The position numbers were made by a program, and so were the translations under genes. Shown here in pieces: positions 41,439-50,647 of a stretch of DNA of 64,000 nt. This stretch comes from DATLLJ01 sp035537875 (GTDB lineage: Bacteria > Acidobacteriota > Vicinamibacteria > Vicinamibacterales > CAVVIG01): the NCBI GenBank assembly GCA_035537875.1, contig DATLLJ010000144.1, forward strand, positions 7,028 through 71,027, read 5' to 3'. The notes below the pieces were generated by a model. It was not told the DNA's origin. It worked only from the letters and a program-made list of their open reading frames with translations, and made no database searches. Every line of letters begins with the position of its first letter. The first letter of the stretch is position 1.

Positions 41439-42005
41439 GTGGAGGATCGGGCGGTGCCGAAACATTCCCCGACCAGGCTCACATACCAGGACTTCCTGCA
41501 GTTCCCGGACGATGGTCTTCGGCACGAGATCATCGAAGGGGAGCACTTCGTGACGCCGTCGCCGTCGACGCGGCATCAGCGTATCCTGTTGAAGCTCAGT
41601 TACCTGCTCCAGAGCTATCTCGAAGCTCACCCCGTCGGCGAGATTTTCTTCGCGCCCTTTGACGTGCTGCTCTCCGAGTTCAACATATTCGAGCCCGATC
41701 TGATCTACATCTCGAAGGAGCGCGCCCATCAGCTGACCGAGAAAAATCTGCAGGGCGCACCTGATCTCGCTGTTGAAATTCTTTCCCCCGGCACGAGGAA
41801 TCGAGACCAGCGTCTGAAGCGCGATGTGTACGAGCGAACCGGGGTGCAGGAGTACTGGCTGGTCGATCCGGACGGCGATGCGATCGACGTCTTGGTCCGT
41901 GCGGGTGATGAGCTCGCAGGACCGCGCCGGCTCGGCAGAGGCGACACGCTCACGACCCGGCTGTTGCCCGGACTCGAGCTTCCAGTCGACAAGATTGTCT
42001 TGTAA
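41439..42005 (+). CDS. Uma2 family (DUF820) putative nuclease-fold protein
   Basis: 188 residues from GTG 41439 (GTG 41454 is possible). Same family as 10874-11443: LRHEIIEGEHFVTPSPS, FNIFEPDLIYIS, APDLAVEILSPGTRNRD with the nuclease-core Asp and Glu, and QEYWLVDPDGDAIDV. An extended -10 element TGGTACAAT (41421-41429) lies ten bases upstream, giving an almost leaderless mRNA. Solitary gene between divergent and convergent neighbours. Confidence 0.85.
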   Translation: MEDRAVPKHSPTRLTYQDFLQFPDDGLRHEIIEGEHFVTPSPSTRHQRILLKLSYLLQSYLEAHPVGEIFFAPFDVLLSEFNIFEPDLIYISKERAHQLTEKNLQGAPDLAVEILSPGTRNRDQRLKRDVYERTGVQEYWLVDPDGDAIDVLVRAGDELAGPRRLGRGDTLTTRLLPGLELPVDKIVL

Positions 42006-42014
42006 CGCCCGGAC

Positions 42015-42794
42015 TTACTTCTGGTAACGCGGATCGGTCTTGAGGATCTCCTGGTACCGGAGCAGATCCTCGTTGTTGTGGCCGCACTCGTACTCTCGGA
42101 TTCGCTCGCCAGGCTTGAGCCGCAGCGTGAAGTACGTTTTCCACGGTTTGGTCAACGCTCCGGGATCCTCGATCGTCGCTTCCAACACCACGGTCTCCGG
42201 ATCGACGAACTGGTAACGTTCGACCACGTGCAGCTTGTCCGTGTGAACCGTGCCGACGCCGGAGAGCCACGTGTCGGTATTGAAACCGACGACGTCCACG
42301 ACGAGCGTGTCGCCGTCCCAGCGCGCGATCGAATCGCCCATGAAGCTCGGTTCCACGTCGTCGGGATGCGTGGCGCGGAACGGGATGACGCGGTACGCGT
42401 GATACGCCTCGTAAAGAACAACGAACTCGGTCGGCGTCTGCAGAAACTGGATCGGCATCGGCATGCCCGTCGTCCGCGGCACGCCCGGCATCAGACACCG
42501 GCCGATCGGATCGTCGATCCCGCGCCGCTCGAGATACTTCTGCCTGAGCGCTTCAGCCCATGGCTGGTAGGGGAGTGGCTCCACTTTGGGCAGGTTCGGG
42601 GCGCTGGCGAAGCGCGCCGGGCCGTCGCCGAGGTCGCCAAGCCGTTCGGCGCCGCCGCTCGACCAGACACCGTTGAAGTCGGGCTTGCCCTCCGGCGTCC
42701 GGGGAATCTTGAGATCGGACTGAGCCTGGAGGTGCGGGACCGTCTGCGCGAGCGCCGCGATGGTGATCGCGACCAGCACGACCTGCTTGATCAT
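42015..42794 (-). CDS. Secreted protein of unknown function, often paired with DUF6152
   Basis: 259 residues; ATG 42794 has GGAGGG upstream and begins the signal peptide MIKQVVLVAITIAALAQTV. Recurrent segments are PRTPEGKPDFNGVWSS, GRCLMPGVPRTTGMP, EFVVLYEAYHAYRVIPF and ARWDGDTLVVDVVGFN. This pattern belongs to a family common in Acidobacteriota as secreted lipocalin-like or structural proteins; I cannot assign a function. It lies 20 bases after the DUF6152 gene on the same strand, so they form an operon. The stop is close to that of the convergent Uma2 gene. Confidence 0.75.
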   Translation of the reverse strand: MIKQVVLVAITIAALAQTVPHLQAQSDLKIPRTPEGKPDFNGVWSSGGAERLGDLGDGPARFASAPNLPKVEPLPYQPWAEALRQKYLERRGIDDPIGRCLMPGVPRTTGMPMPIQFLQTPTEFVVLYEAYHAYRVIPFRATHPDDVEPSFMGDSIARWDGDTLVVDVVGFNTDTWLSGVGTVHTDKLHVVERYQFVDPETVVLEATIEDPGALTKPWKTYFTLRLKPGERIREYECGHNNEDLLRYQEILKTDPRYQK

Positions 42795-42814
42795 CGGCTC
42801 CCTCCTGACAGGGC

Positions 42815-43240
42815 TCACGGCTGGCGCGGCGGCGGCGCCGGCTGCCCACCACCGGTTCCCGCCGGCGGGCCTGAGACGATCCGGTGCCCGTCCTCGAAGG
42901 TAATGTGGCGGGAGTGAGCGAGGTTCGATCCGTCACGGGCCTGCCAGCCAAAGACGGTGACCTTCATCCCCGGCTGGAGCGTGAGGTCTTTCTTCCATCC
43001 ATTGCGCAGCAGCATGTTCGGTGGGAACCCCTCGAACTTCCATTTCTCGACGGCACCATCGGATTTCGTCACATCCAGGTAGAAATGAATGTGGGGGTTC
43101 CGCCAGTCGAGCTCGGTGACGATGCCGGTAATGGTGACCTGCTTCTCGCCATCGTATTCGGCGAGAAACGAATGGTGGGCCAACGACGCGCTCGTGTGAG
43201 CGAGGAACAAGCACCCGAAGAGAAAGGACGCGCGCTTCAT
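42815..43240 (-). CDS. DUF6152 family secreted protein
   Basis: 141 residues. Signal peptide MKRASFLFGCLFLAHTSASLA, directly followed by HHSFLAEYDGEKQVTITGIVTELDWRNPH, the diagnostic start of the DUF6152 family. A small beta-barrel fold is likely. The two leading histidines at the mature N-terminus may bind metal. The C-terminal GGGQPAPPPRQP is low complexity. First gene of a two-gene operon with 42015-42794. Divergent from the cytochrome gene of triad 2. Confidence 0.82.
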   Translation of the reverse strand: MKRASFLFGCLFLAHTSASLAHHSFLAEYDGEKQVTITGIVTELDWRNPHIHFYLDVTKSDGAVEKWKFEGFPPNMLLRNGWKKDLTLQPGMKVTVFGWQARDGSNLAHSRHITFEDGHRIVSGPPAGTGGGQPAPPPRQP

Positions 43241-43317
43241 GGTCGCACTCCCGTAACCGCTTGTACCCGAAGACCCTACCCGTCCCCGTGGGGGCTGTCA
43301 ATTGGTTCATTCCGGTG

Positions 43318-43346
43318 TTGCTGAAATCGGCTCCGCACCGTAGCAT
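43318..43346 (+). promoter_or_regulatory. Possible promoter of triad 2
   Basis: TTGCTG at 43318-43323, 17-base spacer, TAGCAT at 43341-43346, about 50 bases before the TTG start of the cytochrome gene. Confidence 0.45.
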
Positions 43347-43396
43347 GTGGTCTGACTGGAAAACCGGGCTTAAACCGGGGCGGAGGGGCGACGCTG

Positions 43397-45832
43397 TTGA
43401 GAACAGCCGCGTTGGTTTTGATTGGGCTGGCCGTCTGCGTGGGGACTCTCGGGACCGCTCCCTACGCCGCGCAGCAGACGCAGATCCCGCCGGTTGCTGG
43501 CGCGGCCGCGAGGTCCATTACGCCCCTCGAAGCCAAAGCGGCCGTCGACAAATACTGCGTCGGCTGTCATAACGAGCGGACCAGGACCGGGAACCTGGCG
43601 CTCGACGGGATCGACGTCACCCGGGTTGCGGCAAGCGCCGAGCCGCTGGAAAAGGTGCTGCGGAAGCTCGGCACCGGATCGATGCCGCCGCAGGGCATGC
43701 CGCGCCCGGACACGGCCACACACGCCGGCATCATTGCCTTTCTCACCAGGGAGCTCGATGCGGCTGCAGCCGCGAAGCCCGATCCTGGTCGGGCGATTCT
43801 CCGCAGGCTGAACCGCACGGAGTACGCGAACGCGATCCGCGATCTGCTGGACCTCAACATCAACGTCTCGACGCTTCTGCCGGTGGACAACTCGAGCTAC
43901 GGCTTCGACAACATCGGCGACGTGCTCGGTGTCTCGCCGGTCCTGATGGAGCGCTACCTGACGGCTGCACGGCGCATCAGCGCGGTGGCGGTAGGAGACG
44001 CTGCCGAAATCCCCGTCATCGCCGAGACCTATCGCGTGCGCCCGGATACGGCTCAGGACAAGCACCTCGACGGCTTGCCTCTCGGGACGCGCGGTGGCCT
44101 GCTCGTCACGCACACGTTTCCCCTCGACGCGGAGTACACCTTCTTTATTCGTCTTCTGACGACGACCGTCTCGAATATCCGGGGACTCGAGTATCCCCAC
44201 GATCTCGTCCTGCTGGTGGACGGGGAAGAGGTCGCCAGAGCGACCGTTGGTGGCAAGGACGACATCGAGAAGTCGTTCGAGAACGCCACGACGCACATGG
44301 AAGCGATCAACGCACGGTTGACCTTCCGCGTGGCGGTGAAGGCAGGTCCTCGTACTGTAGCGGCCGCATTCGTCCAGAAGACGTCGGCGATCCCGAATGC
44401 CACGCTCCAGCCGTATCTTCAGACCACGTCGGACACCGTGGATTACACGGGCGTACCGCATGTCGAAAGCCTGCTGCTCACGGGCCCCTTCAATCCCACC
44501 GGTCCGGGAGACACGCCGAGCCGGCGACGAGTCCTGGTCTGTCGGCCGACCGGCCCGGACGACGCCAAGTGCGCGACCACAGTCCTGTCCACCCTGGCGC
44601 AGCGGGCGTACCGGCGGCCGTTGACCGATGGCGACGTGCGCACGCTGGTCGAATTCTTCGACACGGGCCGCCGCAAGGGCTCCTTCGACGCCGGCATCGA
44701 GCTGGGACTGCGGCGCATCCTGGCGAGCCCTGACTTCGTGTTTCGTGTGGAGCGCGACCCCGCCGAGCTGGCGCCAGGAGCGGTGTACCGCATCAGCGAC
44801 GTGGAGCTGGCCTCGCGATTGTCGTTCTTTCTGTGGAGCTCCATTCCCGACGCCGAGCTGCTGGAGGTCGCCGCTCGAGGCAGGTTGAAGGATGGGGCCG
44901 AGCTCGATCGCCAGATCCGGCGCATGCTGGCCGATCCGAAGGCGCGGGCGCTGGTGGACAATTTTGCAGGGCAGTGGCTGTACCTGCGAAATCTGCGCGG
45001 TCACGTCCCGGATCAGACCGAATTTCCCGACTTCGACAATACGCTGCGCTCGGCGATGCTGCGCGAAATGGAGCTGTTCTTCGACAGCATCATCCGTGAG
45101 GATCGGAGCGTCCTGGATTTGATGACGGCGGACTACACGTTCGTGAACGAGCGGCTGGCTCGACACTACGACATCCCGAATGTGTACGGCAGTCACTTCC
45201 GCCGCGTAACGCTCACACAGAACGAGCGCCGGGGTCTGCTGGGGAAAGGCGCGATCCTGGCGGTGACCTCGTACGCGACCAGGACGTCGCCGGTCGTGCG
45301 GGGCAAGTGGATTCTCGAAAACGTCGTCGGCACGCCGCCACCGCCACCGCCGCCCGACGTGCCGGCGCTTGAAGAGAACAGCCCGGGCAAGAAACCCCGT
45401 TCCATGCGCGAACGGCTGGAGGAGCACCGCCGGAACCCGGTGTGCGCTCAGTGCCATCGGCTGATGGATCCGATTGGCTTCGCGCTGGAGCCATTCGACG
45501 CGGTTGGCGCGTCGCGCAACAGGGAATCGGGATCGCCCATCGATGGGTCGGGTCAGCTTGCCGACGGAACCAGGGTCAGCGGGCCGGTGTCGCTTCGAGA
45601 GGCGCTCGTCAGCGATCCGAACATCTTCGTCACCACGATGACCGAGAAGATGCTGACGTACGCGCTCGGACGCGGTCTTGGCGCGACGGACATGCCAACG
45701 GTGCGCGCGATTGTGAGATCCGCGGCCGGAAGCGATTTCCGGTTTTCGTCGATTGTCGGCGGTATCGTTACCAGCATGCCGTTTCAGATGCGGATGAAGT
45801 CGGAGGATGAAGGCTTGAGCCCTAAGCCTTGA
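43397..45832 (+). CDS. Di-heme planctomycete-type cytochrome (DUF1587/1592/1588/1585), triad 2
   Basis: 811 residues; no ATG fits, so TTG 43397 starts the signal peptide (LRTAALVLIGLAVCVGTLG). Heme motifs: CVGCH at residues 54-58 and CAQCHRLMDPIGFALEPFD near the C-terminus. Domain landmarks match triad 1: LRRLNRTEYANAIRDLLDL, STLAQRAYRRPL, VELASRLSFFLWSSIPDAELL, TADYTFVNERLARHYDIP, a proline run in the linker (TPPPPPPPDVP), and MLTYALGRGLGATDMP. It is closer to the triad 3 protein (both have FFLWSSIPD and the proline run) than to triad 1. Followed by a short repeat and the DUF1552 gene. Confidence 0.9.
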   Translation: MRTAALVLIGLAVCVGTLGTAPYAAQQTQIPPVAGAAARSITPLEAKAAVDKYCVGCHNERTRTGNLALDGIDVTRVAASAEPLEKVLRKLGTGSMPPQGMPRPDTATHAGIIAFLTRELDAAAAAKPDPGRAILRRLNRTEYANAIRDLLDLNINVSTLLPVDNSSYGFDNIGDVLGVSPVLMERYLTAARRISAVAVGDAAEIPVIAETYRVRPDTAQDKHLDGLPLGTRGGLLVTHTFPLDAEYTFFIRLLTTTVSNIRGLEYPHDLVLLVDGEEVARATVGGKDDIEKSFENATTHMEAINARLTFRVAVKAGPRTVAAAFVQKTSAIPNATLQPYLQTTSDTVDYTGVPHVESLLLTGPFNPTGPGDTPSRRRVLVCRPTGPDDAKCATTVLSTLAQRAYRRPLTDGDVRTLVEFFDTGRRKGSFDAGIELGLRRILASPDFVFRVERDPAELAPGAVYRISDVELASRLSFFLWSSIPDAELLEVAARGRLKDGAELDRQIRRMLADPKARALVDNFAGQWLYLRNLRGHVPDQTEFPDFDNTLRSAMLREMELFFDSIIREDRSVLDLMTADYTFVNERLARHYDIPNVYGSHFRRVTLTQNERRGLLGKGAILAVTSYATRTSPVVRGKWILENVVGTPPPPPPPDVPALEENSPGKKPRSMRERLEEHRRNPVCAQCHRLMDPIGFALEPFDAVGASRNRESGSPIDGSGQLADGTRVSGPVSLREALVSDPNIFVTTMTEKMLTYALGRGLGATDMPTVRAIVRSAAGSDFRFSSIVGGIVTSMPFQMRMKSEDEGLSPKP

Positions 45833-45852
45833 GCCCTAAGCCTTGAGCCTTA
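45813..45852. repeat. 14-bp tandem repeat at gene junction
   Basis: TTGAGCCCTAAGCC repeats about 2.7 times across the cytochrome stop codon and the gap before the DUF1552 gene; the end of the protein (GLSPKP) is coded by it. Confidence 0.75.
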
Positions 45853-45868
45853 CTTGATAGGAGCCGCA

Positions 45869-47191
45869 ATGTTCATCCTGAAGAAATCGCTGTCACGGCG
45901 GACCTTCCTGCGAGGGACGGGTACGGCCCTCGCGTTGCCGCTGCTCGATGCCATGGTCCCGGCCCTGACCGCGCAGCTGAGGACCGCTGCGGCGCCAGTC
46001 ACCCGGTTCGGCTTCATGTACGTCCCGCACGGGGTGATTCTGGACAAGTGGACGCCGGCAACCGAAGGATCGGACTTCGAGTTCACGCCCATCATGAAGC
46101 CGCTGGAGGCGTTTCGGAGCCAGTTGACCGTCGTCGGGAACCTCGATCTTGGTCCGGATCAGGGTGGCCAGCATTCGGCTCCGAGCGGCATGTGGCTGAA
46201 CAACACGCCGCACAAGAGAACCGAAGCTGAAGACGTTCGCGCCGGCACCACGGTCGACCAGATGATCGCCCGGCAGATCGGCCAGCAGACGACGTTTCCG
46301 TCCCTGGAGCTGGCGACGGAAGATCTGACGAGCCTGGTCGGCGCGTGCGACAGCGGGTTCAGCTGCACGTACATCAACACGTTGTGCTGGTCGACGCCGA
46401 CGACGCCTCTCCCGATGGAAATCAACCCGCGCGTCGTCTTCGAGCGGATGTTCGGCGATCCGGGCACGAAGGAGCAGCGGCTCGCCCGAATCAGCGAGGA
46501 CCGGAGCATTCTGGATTCGATAGCGGGCGAGGAAGCCCGGCTGCGGCAGGAGCTGGGCACCCGCGATCGCGCGAGAATCACCGAGTATCTCGAGAACGTC
46601 CGGGAAATCGAGCGTCGGATTCAGGGTTCGGAGAAGCAGGCTCAGTCGTCGGTCGACATCCCGGAGAGCCCCGCCGGCGTCCCGAACTCCTACGAGGAGC
46701 ACGTCGGTCTGATGTTCGATTTGATGGCGCTGGCTTATCAGACCGACATCACCCGCGTGATTACGTTCATGATGGCCCGCGAGCTGAGCTTCCGCTCGTA
46801 TCCGCAGGTCGGCGTTCCGGATCCGCACCATTCGATCTCGCATCACCAGAACGATGTCGAGAAGATGGAGCGGCACGCGAGGATCAATACCTATCACGTC
46901 ACCCTGTTCAGTCGCTTCCTCGAGAAGCTTCGGCAGACGCCGGACGGAGACGGTTCGCTGCTCGACCACTCCCTGCTCGTGTACGGCAGCGGTATGGCCA
47001 ACGGCAACCAGCACACGCACAACCCGCTCCCCACCCTCGTCGTCGGCGGGGCGAACGGCAGCCTCAAGGGGAATCGGCACCTTCTTCCCCCGAAGAACAC
47101 CCCGATGGGCAATTTCCTCCTCGCCGTCCTCGACAGGGCCGGCGTGCGGGCCGATGCGGTCGGCCTCAGCACCGGGAGGCTCGATCTGTAG
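45869..47191 (+). CDS. Tat-exported DUF1552 protein, triad 2
   Basis: 440 residues from ATG 45869, with AGGAG upstream. Twin-arginine signal KKSLSRRTFLRGTGTALALPLLD. Same family segments as at 26585: RFGFMYVPHGVILDKWTP, MFDLMALAYQTDITRVITFMMARE, HHSISHHQND, LDHSLLVYGSGMANGNQHTHN and LPTLVVGGAN. The central region has a family-typical pair of cysteines (GACDSGFSCTY). It follows the cytochrome closely and is followed by the ankyrin gene, so all three form one operon. Confidence 0.9.
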   Translation: MFILKKSLSRRTFLRGTGTALALPLLDAMVPALTAQLRTAAAPVTRFGFMYVPHGVILDKWTPATEGSDFEFTPIMKPLEAFRSQLTVVGNLDLGPDQGGQHSAPSGMWLNNTPHKRTEAEDVRAGTTVDQMIARQIGQQTTFPSLELATEDLTSLVGACDSGFSCTYINTLCWSTPTTPLPMEINPRVVFERMFGDPGTKEQRLARISEDRSILDSIAGEEARLRQELGTRDRARITEYLENVREIERRIQGSEKQAQSSVDIPESPAGVPNSYEEHVGLMFDLMALAYQTDITRVITFMMARELSFRSYPQVGVPDPHHSISHHQNDVEKMERHARINTYHVTLFSRFLEKLRQTPDGDGSLLDHSLLVYGSGMANGNQHTHNPLPTLVVGGANGSLKGNRHLLPPKNTPMGNFLLAVLDRAGVRADAVGLSTGRLDL

Positions 47192-47245
47192 GTCGCCAGT
47201 GGAGGGTCCGGCTGAAGCCGGATCAGGATGCACGGAGAACACGAC

Positions 47246-48781
47246 ATGCGCCTGAGCAGCTCGATCGGCATCGTCGCCATTGTCATGTCATCTGCCAGCG
47301 TCGGCGCCGCCGACAACGTGCTGGTGGATGCCGTCAGGAGCGGCAACAAAGCGGCCGTGCAGGCCCTGGTGAAAGAGCCGGGCGCGGTGAACGCACCGCT
47401 GCCCGACGGCACGACGGCACTGCATTGGGCCGTCCAGGCGGACGACGCCGAAACGACGGAGCTTCTCATTCGCGCCGGCGCGGACGTGAAAGTGGTAAGC
47501 CGGTATGGGGTGACGCCGCTGACGCTCGCCGCCCAGAACGGCAGCGCGCCGATGGTCGAGCGGCTGCTGGTTGCCGGCGCGGATCCGCGGTCGGTGTCGC
47601 CTGAAGGCCAGACGGTGCTCATGACAGCCGCGCGGTCCGGCAACCCGGCAGTTGTCAAGGTCCTGTTGTCGCACGGCGCGGACCCCAACACGAGGGAACG
47701 GTGGCTGGGGCAAACGGCGCTGATGTGGGCCGCCGCCGAAAATCATGCGGCGGTCATCGAGATGCTGATCGACGCTGGCGCCGATCCGAACGTCTCGTCC
47801 AGAATCTACGCTGAGTACGACCTCAAGCCGAAGGAGGGGGGAACGCCCAAAGCGAACGAGTCGAAGGGAGGGATGTCGGCGTTGCATTATGCCGCGCGCC
47901 AGGGAGCGCGGGACGCGGTGCGGGCGCTCGCTCTCAAAGGCGTCGACCTCAACCAGGCCGATCCGGACGGCATCACGGCTCTTATCTACTCGACGATTAA
48001 CGGCCACTACGATACGGCCGCCCTGTTGCTCGAGCTGGGCGCCGATCCGAATCGTGCCGATGCTCTCGGTCGGACGGTGTTGTATCTGACCATCGACAAC
48101 AACCGGCTTGAAACGGCGGCGCCGCGGCCGGCGCCGAAGACCGAAGACGAGCTGGCTGCCGTCGATCTCGCGAAGATCGCGATCGCCAAAGGCGCCAATG
48201 TCAATGCGCAGATTGTCGGCAAGCTGCCTCCCCGCTCGGCGCAGGGAAACGGTGACTCGACGCCGGAAGGGGCGACGCCGTTGTGGCGGGCCGCCAAGAC
48301 ATCAGATGTCGAGTTGACCACGCTGCTGCTGGCCGCGGGAGCGGATCCCGGTTTCACGTCACGAGACGGGATTTCGCCCCTGATGGTTGCAGCTGGACAG
48401 GGTTGGGTCGACGGTAAGAGTCTTGGGACGGAGGAAGAATCGATTGCTGTCATCCGTCTCCTCCTCGAAGCTGGCGTCGACGTCAACCTGAAGAACAACC
48501 GTGGTGAGACGGCGTTGCATGGCGCGGCTGGCAAGGGTGCCGACAAGGTCGTGAGATTCCTGGCGGACAACGGCGCATCGCTGGGCGCCAAGGACAGGTC
48601 CAACCGAACGCCTCTCGACGTCGCGCTGGGTGTCCCGTCGATGGTCCCCCGCGCTCCGACCGATTACAGGGAGCCCGAGGTCAAGAAGAGCACCGTTGAA
48701 GTGCTCCGCGAGCTGATGACGGCGAAAGGCGTGACGATCGAACCGTACGTGAAACCGGAGCCCCCGAAGCCGCAAAGCTAG
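47246..48781 (+). CDS. Secreted ankyrin-repeat protein, triad 2
   Basis: 511 residues from ATG 47246 (GGAGAA upstream; an earlier ATG at 47228 is less good). Signal peptide MRLSSSIGIVAIVMSSASVGA. Ankyrin repeats such as GTTALHWAVQADDAETTELL, YGVTPLTLAAQNGSAPMVERL, GQTALMWAAAENHAAVIEML and GETALHGAAGKGADKVVRFL cover the protein. The tail (YREPEVKKSTVEVLRELM) differs from triad 1. Part of this tail sequence, 27 bp, recurs at 57557-57583 beyond the cassette array. An integrase remnant begins six bases after the stop. Confidence 0.88.
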   Translation: MRLSSSIGIVAIVMSSASVGAADNVLVDAVRSGNKAAVQALVKEPGAVNAPLPDGTTALHWAVQADDAETTELLIRAGADVKVVSRYGVTPLTLAAQNGSAPMVERLLVAGADPRSVSPEGQTVLMTAARSGNPAVVKVLLSHGADPNTRERWLGQTALMWAAAENHAAVIEMLIDAGADPNVSSRIYAEYDLKPKEGGTPKANESKGGMSALHYAARQGARDAVRALALKGVDLNQADPDGITALIYSTINGHYDTAALLLELGADPNRADALGRTVLYLTIDNNRLETAAPRPAPKTEDELAAVDLAKIAIAKGANVNAQIVGKLPPRSAQGNGDSTPEGATPLWRAAKTSDVELTTLLLAAGADPGFTSRDGISPLMVAAGQGWVDGKSLGTEEESIAVIRLLLEAGVDVNLKNNRGETALHGAAGKGADKVVRFLADNGASLGAKDRSNRTPLDVALGVPSMVPRAPTDYREPEVKKSTVEVLRELMTAKGVTIEPYVKPEPPKPQS

Positions 48782-48786
48782 TCACG

Positions 48787-48992
48787 GCGTTCCTCACAAT
48801 CTCTGGCCACCGAGCGACGTGTCGCGGCGTCGACCCAGAATCAGGCGTTCAGGCGCTGACATTCCACTACCGAGACGTGTTGCGTCAGGAGGTCGGCGCG
48901 ATCGAGCGTGCGCCGCGCTCGTGGCGTCTCTGCTGTATGCAGCCGGGCAGGCATTGCGGGCTGGCGGCCTGGGTGTAACGGCGGCAAAGTCG
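48787..48992 (+). pseudogene. Remnant of an integron-type tyrosine recombinase (IntI)
   Basis: Three short pieces in successive frames read like the central part of IntI integrases. 48787-48798 gives AFLT, 48803-48850 gives LATERRVAASTQNQAF, 48850-48918 gives ALTFHYRDVLRQEVG and IERAPR, and 48921-48992 gives VASLLYAAGQALRAGGLGV. IntI proteins have, in this order, xAFLxxLAxERxVxxSTxxQAxxAL, FxYxxVL and LLYGxG; the last piece may also be the C-terminal RGGxGV end, joined by a deletion. Catalytic residues are gone and several one-base shifts are needed, so it is dead. It is on the same strand as the cassettes, not divergent as in most integrons. The rest of the 504-bp gap to 49286 shows no gene or clear attI. 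Confidence 0.6.
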
Positions 48993-49285
48993 AGGCGGGT
49001 CAATCACCTGCCTCGGCCGACCGAGAGTGCTTGTCGGACGTGGCTGCGAATGGCCGGCAGCTAAGCGACCGCCTCACAGCCAACGCCGGTCCTGCGTGGG
49101 ATCTCGTGGGTGTTAACATTCGAGTTCACACGAGATGGAACTTGGTCGGCGGTAGGAATGTGTCGTGGATGGCTGCGAGTGGGTTGAAGCGGTCTACTCC
49201 AATACTAATTGGGCGGACACTTGTATCCTCGGCACAATTCAGGAAACGGAGCGAACAAGAAGATCAGTCTCAACCGGAGAATTCT

Positions 49286-50349
49286 ATGAGGCACAGGCAC
49301 ATCCCTTGTTGCGCTCTCATACTGTGGCTTACCGCGACGGTCGTCGCGCAGGCGGATCAAACAGACGACTTCATCAGGGCCGAGATGCGAAGGCAGAATA
49401 TATTCCCGGTCTCTCGCTCGTCGTGCTCAAGTACGGTGAGGTCATCAAGGCCGAGGGCTATGGACTGGCAAATACCAAGCTCAAGATCCCAGCGACACCT
49501 CAAACCGTGTACAGGATCGCCTCGGTCAGCAAGCAGTTCATCGCTGCCGGGATCATGGTGCTCGTACAGGAAGGCCGGCTTGGCCTCGGCGATTCGGTCG
49601 GCAAGTACCTCGAAAGGGCACCGCCAGCCTGGAGTGGAATCACGATTCAGCATCTTCTGACCCACACATCCGGACTCGTCCCCGAGGCTCCAGGCTTCGA
49701 TCCGTTCAAAATTCAGAGCGACGCTGATGTGATCAGTACCGCGCACCCCTTGCCGCTCCGTTTCGCGCCGGGGGGGAAGTGGGAGTACTCGAACACCGGC
49801 TACTACGTGCTGGCGGAAATCATCCGCACGGTAGCCGGCCGGCCGTGGCCGGAGTATCTGCGTGACGCGATTTTCAGGCCGTCTGGCATGAACTCGACCT
49901 GGCCGACGAACACGACAGAGCGGGTTCCGAATCGTGCCCAGGGCTACGTCGACAACGATGCCCTACGAGACGCTCCTGACTGGCTGGCTCTACGTCCAAG
50001 CGGTGCCTTCTTGTCCACCGTGCTGGACCTGGCGAAGTGGGACGCCACGCTCTATACGGATAGGGTGCTCAACGACTCGACTCGCCGCCAGATGTGGACT
50101 CCGGTCACGCTCAATAACGGCAGCCCCTACCCCTACGGCTTCGGTTGGATGTTCGTCGACGTGAACGGACATCGACTCGTGCATCATCCTGGTGGAATGC
50201 CAGGGGCTCGCGCCGACATCGCACGATTCGTGGACGACGGCATCACGATCATCCTGACCATGAATCTCGATGATGTCGACATCAATGCGCTGGTTACGGG
50301 TGTCGCGGCTCTCTATCTTCCAACGCGGGCGCCGTCGACGGGCCGTTGA
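49286..50349 (+). pseudogene. Serine beta-lactamase-like hydrolase, frameshifted
   Basis: The correct N-terminus starts at ATG 49286 (GGAG upstream): a signal peptide MRHRHIPCCALILWLTATVV, then TDDFIRAEMRRQNI. At AATATATT (49397-49404) an extra AT shifts the frame; the expected IPGLSLVVLKYGEVIKAEGYG continues in another frame to 50349. Class C/penicillin-binding motifs are intact: SVSK (Ser-x-x-Lys) in YRIASVSKQF, YSN in WEYSNTGYYVL and HHPGGMPG as the third motif. One dinucleotide slip is the only lesion, so recent mutation or a sequencing error are both possible. Relatives are esterases, peptidases or lactamases. It is the first gene after the integrase remnant. Confidence 0.75.
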
Positions 50350-50368
50350 TTGCGTGAATCGGGCAGGA

Positions 50369-50542
50369 GTGGATGCGCAGTTCATTCCGCCTACGGAATG
50401 CTTGGCGTTCTCGCTGCATCTACCTGGCGAGGCGGATCTGCCACATATTTGGCCCGATCCACTGCCAGTTGTGGTCGACACGATCCGAACCTATTCCAAT
50501 GCAGAACTCTTGGGAGAGAATCTTCCCGATCTCAAAGCATGA
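50369..50542 (+). CDS. Short C-terminal gene fragment ending at an attC site
   Basis: From GTG 50369 the frame reads VDAQFIPPTECLAFSLHL, PHIWPDPLPVVVDTIRTY and ends ELLGENLPDLKA, 57 residues. The composition is protein-like, and the stop (50540-50542) is four bases before the R'' box of the first attC, as cassette genes usually end. No start region or family is recognised; probably the tail of a truncated cassette gene. Confidence 0.35.
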   Translation: MDAQFIPPTECLAFSLHLPGEADLPHIWPDPLPVVVDTIRTYSNAELLGENLPDLKA

Positions 50543-50545
50543 ACG

Positions 50546-50628
50546 GCCTAACACCCAAATGGAACTGCGCTTCTAACGGTTGGTGCCTTCATGTCGCGGT
50601 GACATGCGGCTCATGTGGCAGATTAGCC
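50546..50628 (+). other. attC-like recombination site 1
   Basis: R'' box GCCTAAC (50546-50552); L'' CCAAATGGAACTGC pairs with L' GCGGCTCATGTGG leaving a bulged G; terminal hairpin ATGTC/GACAT; degenerate R' ATTAGCC at 50622-50628. 83 bp. Confidence 0.6.
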
Positions 50629-50647
50629 TGACAATGAACAGTCGGCA

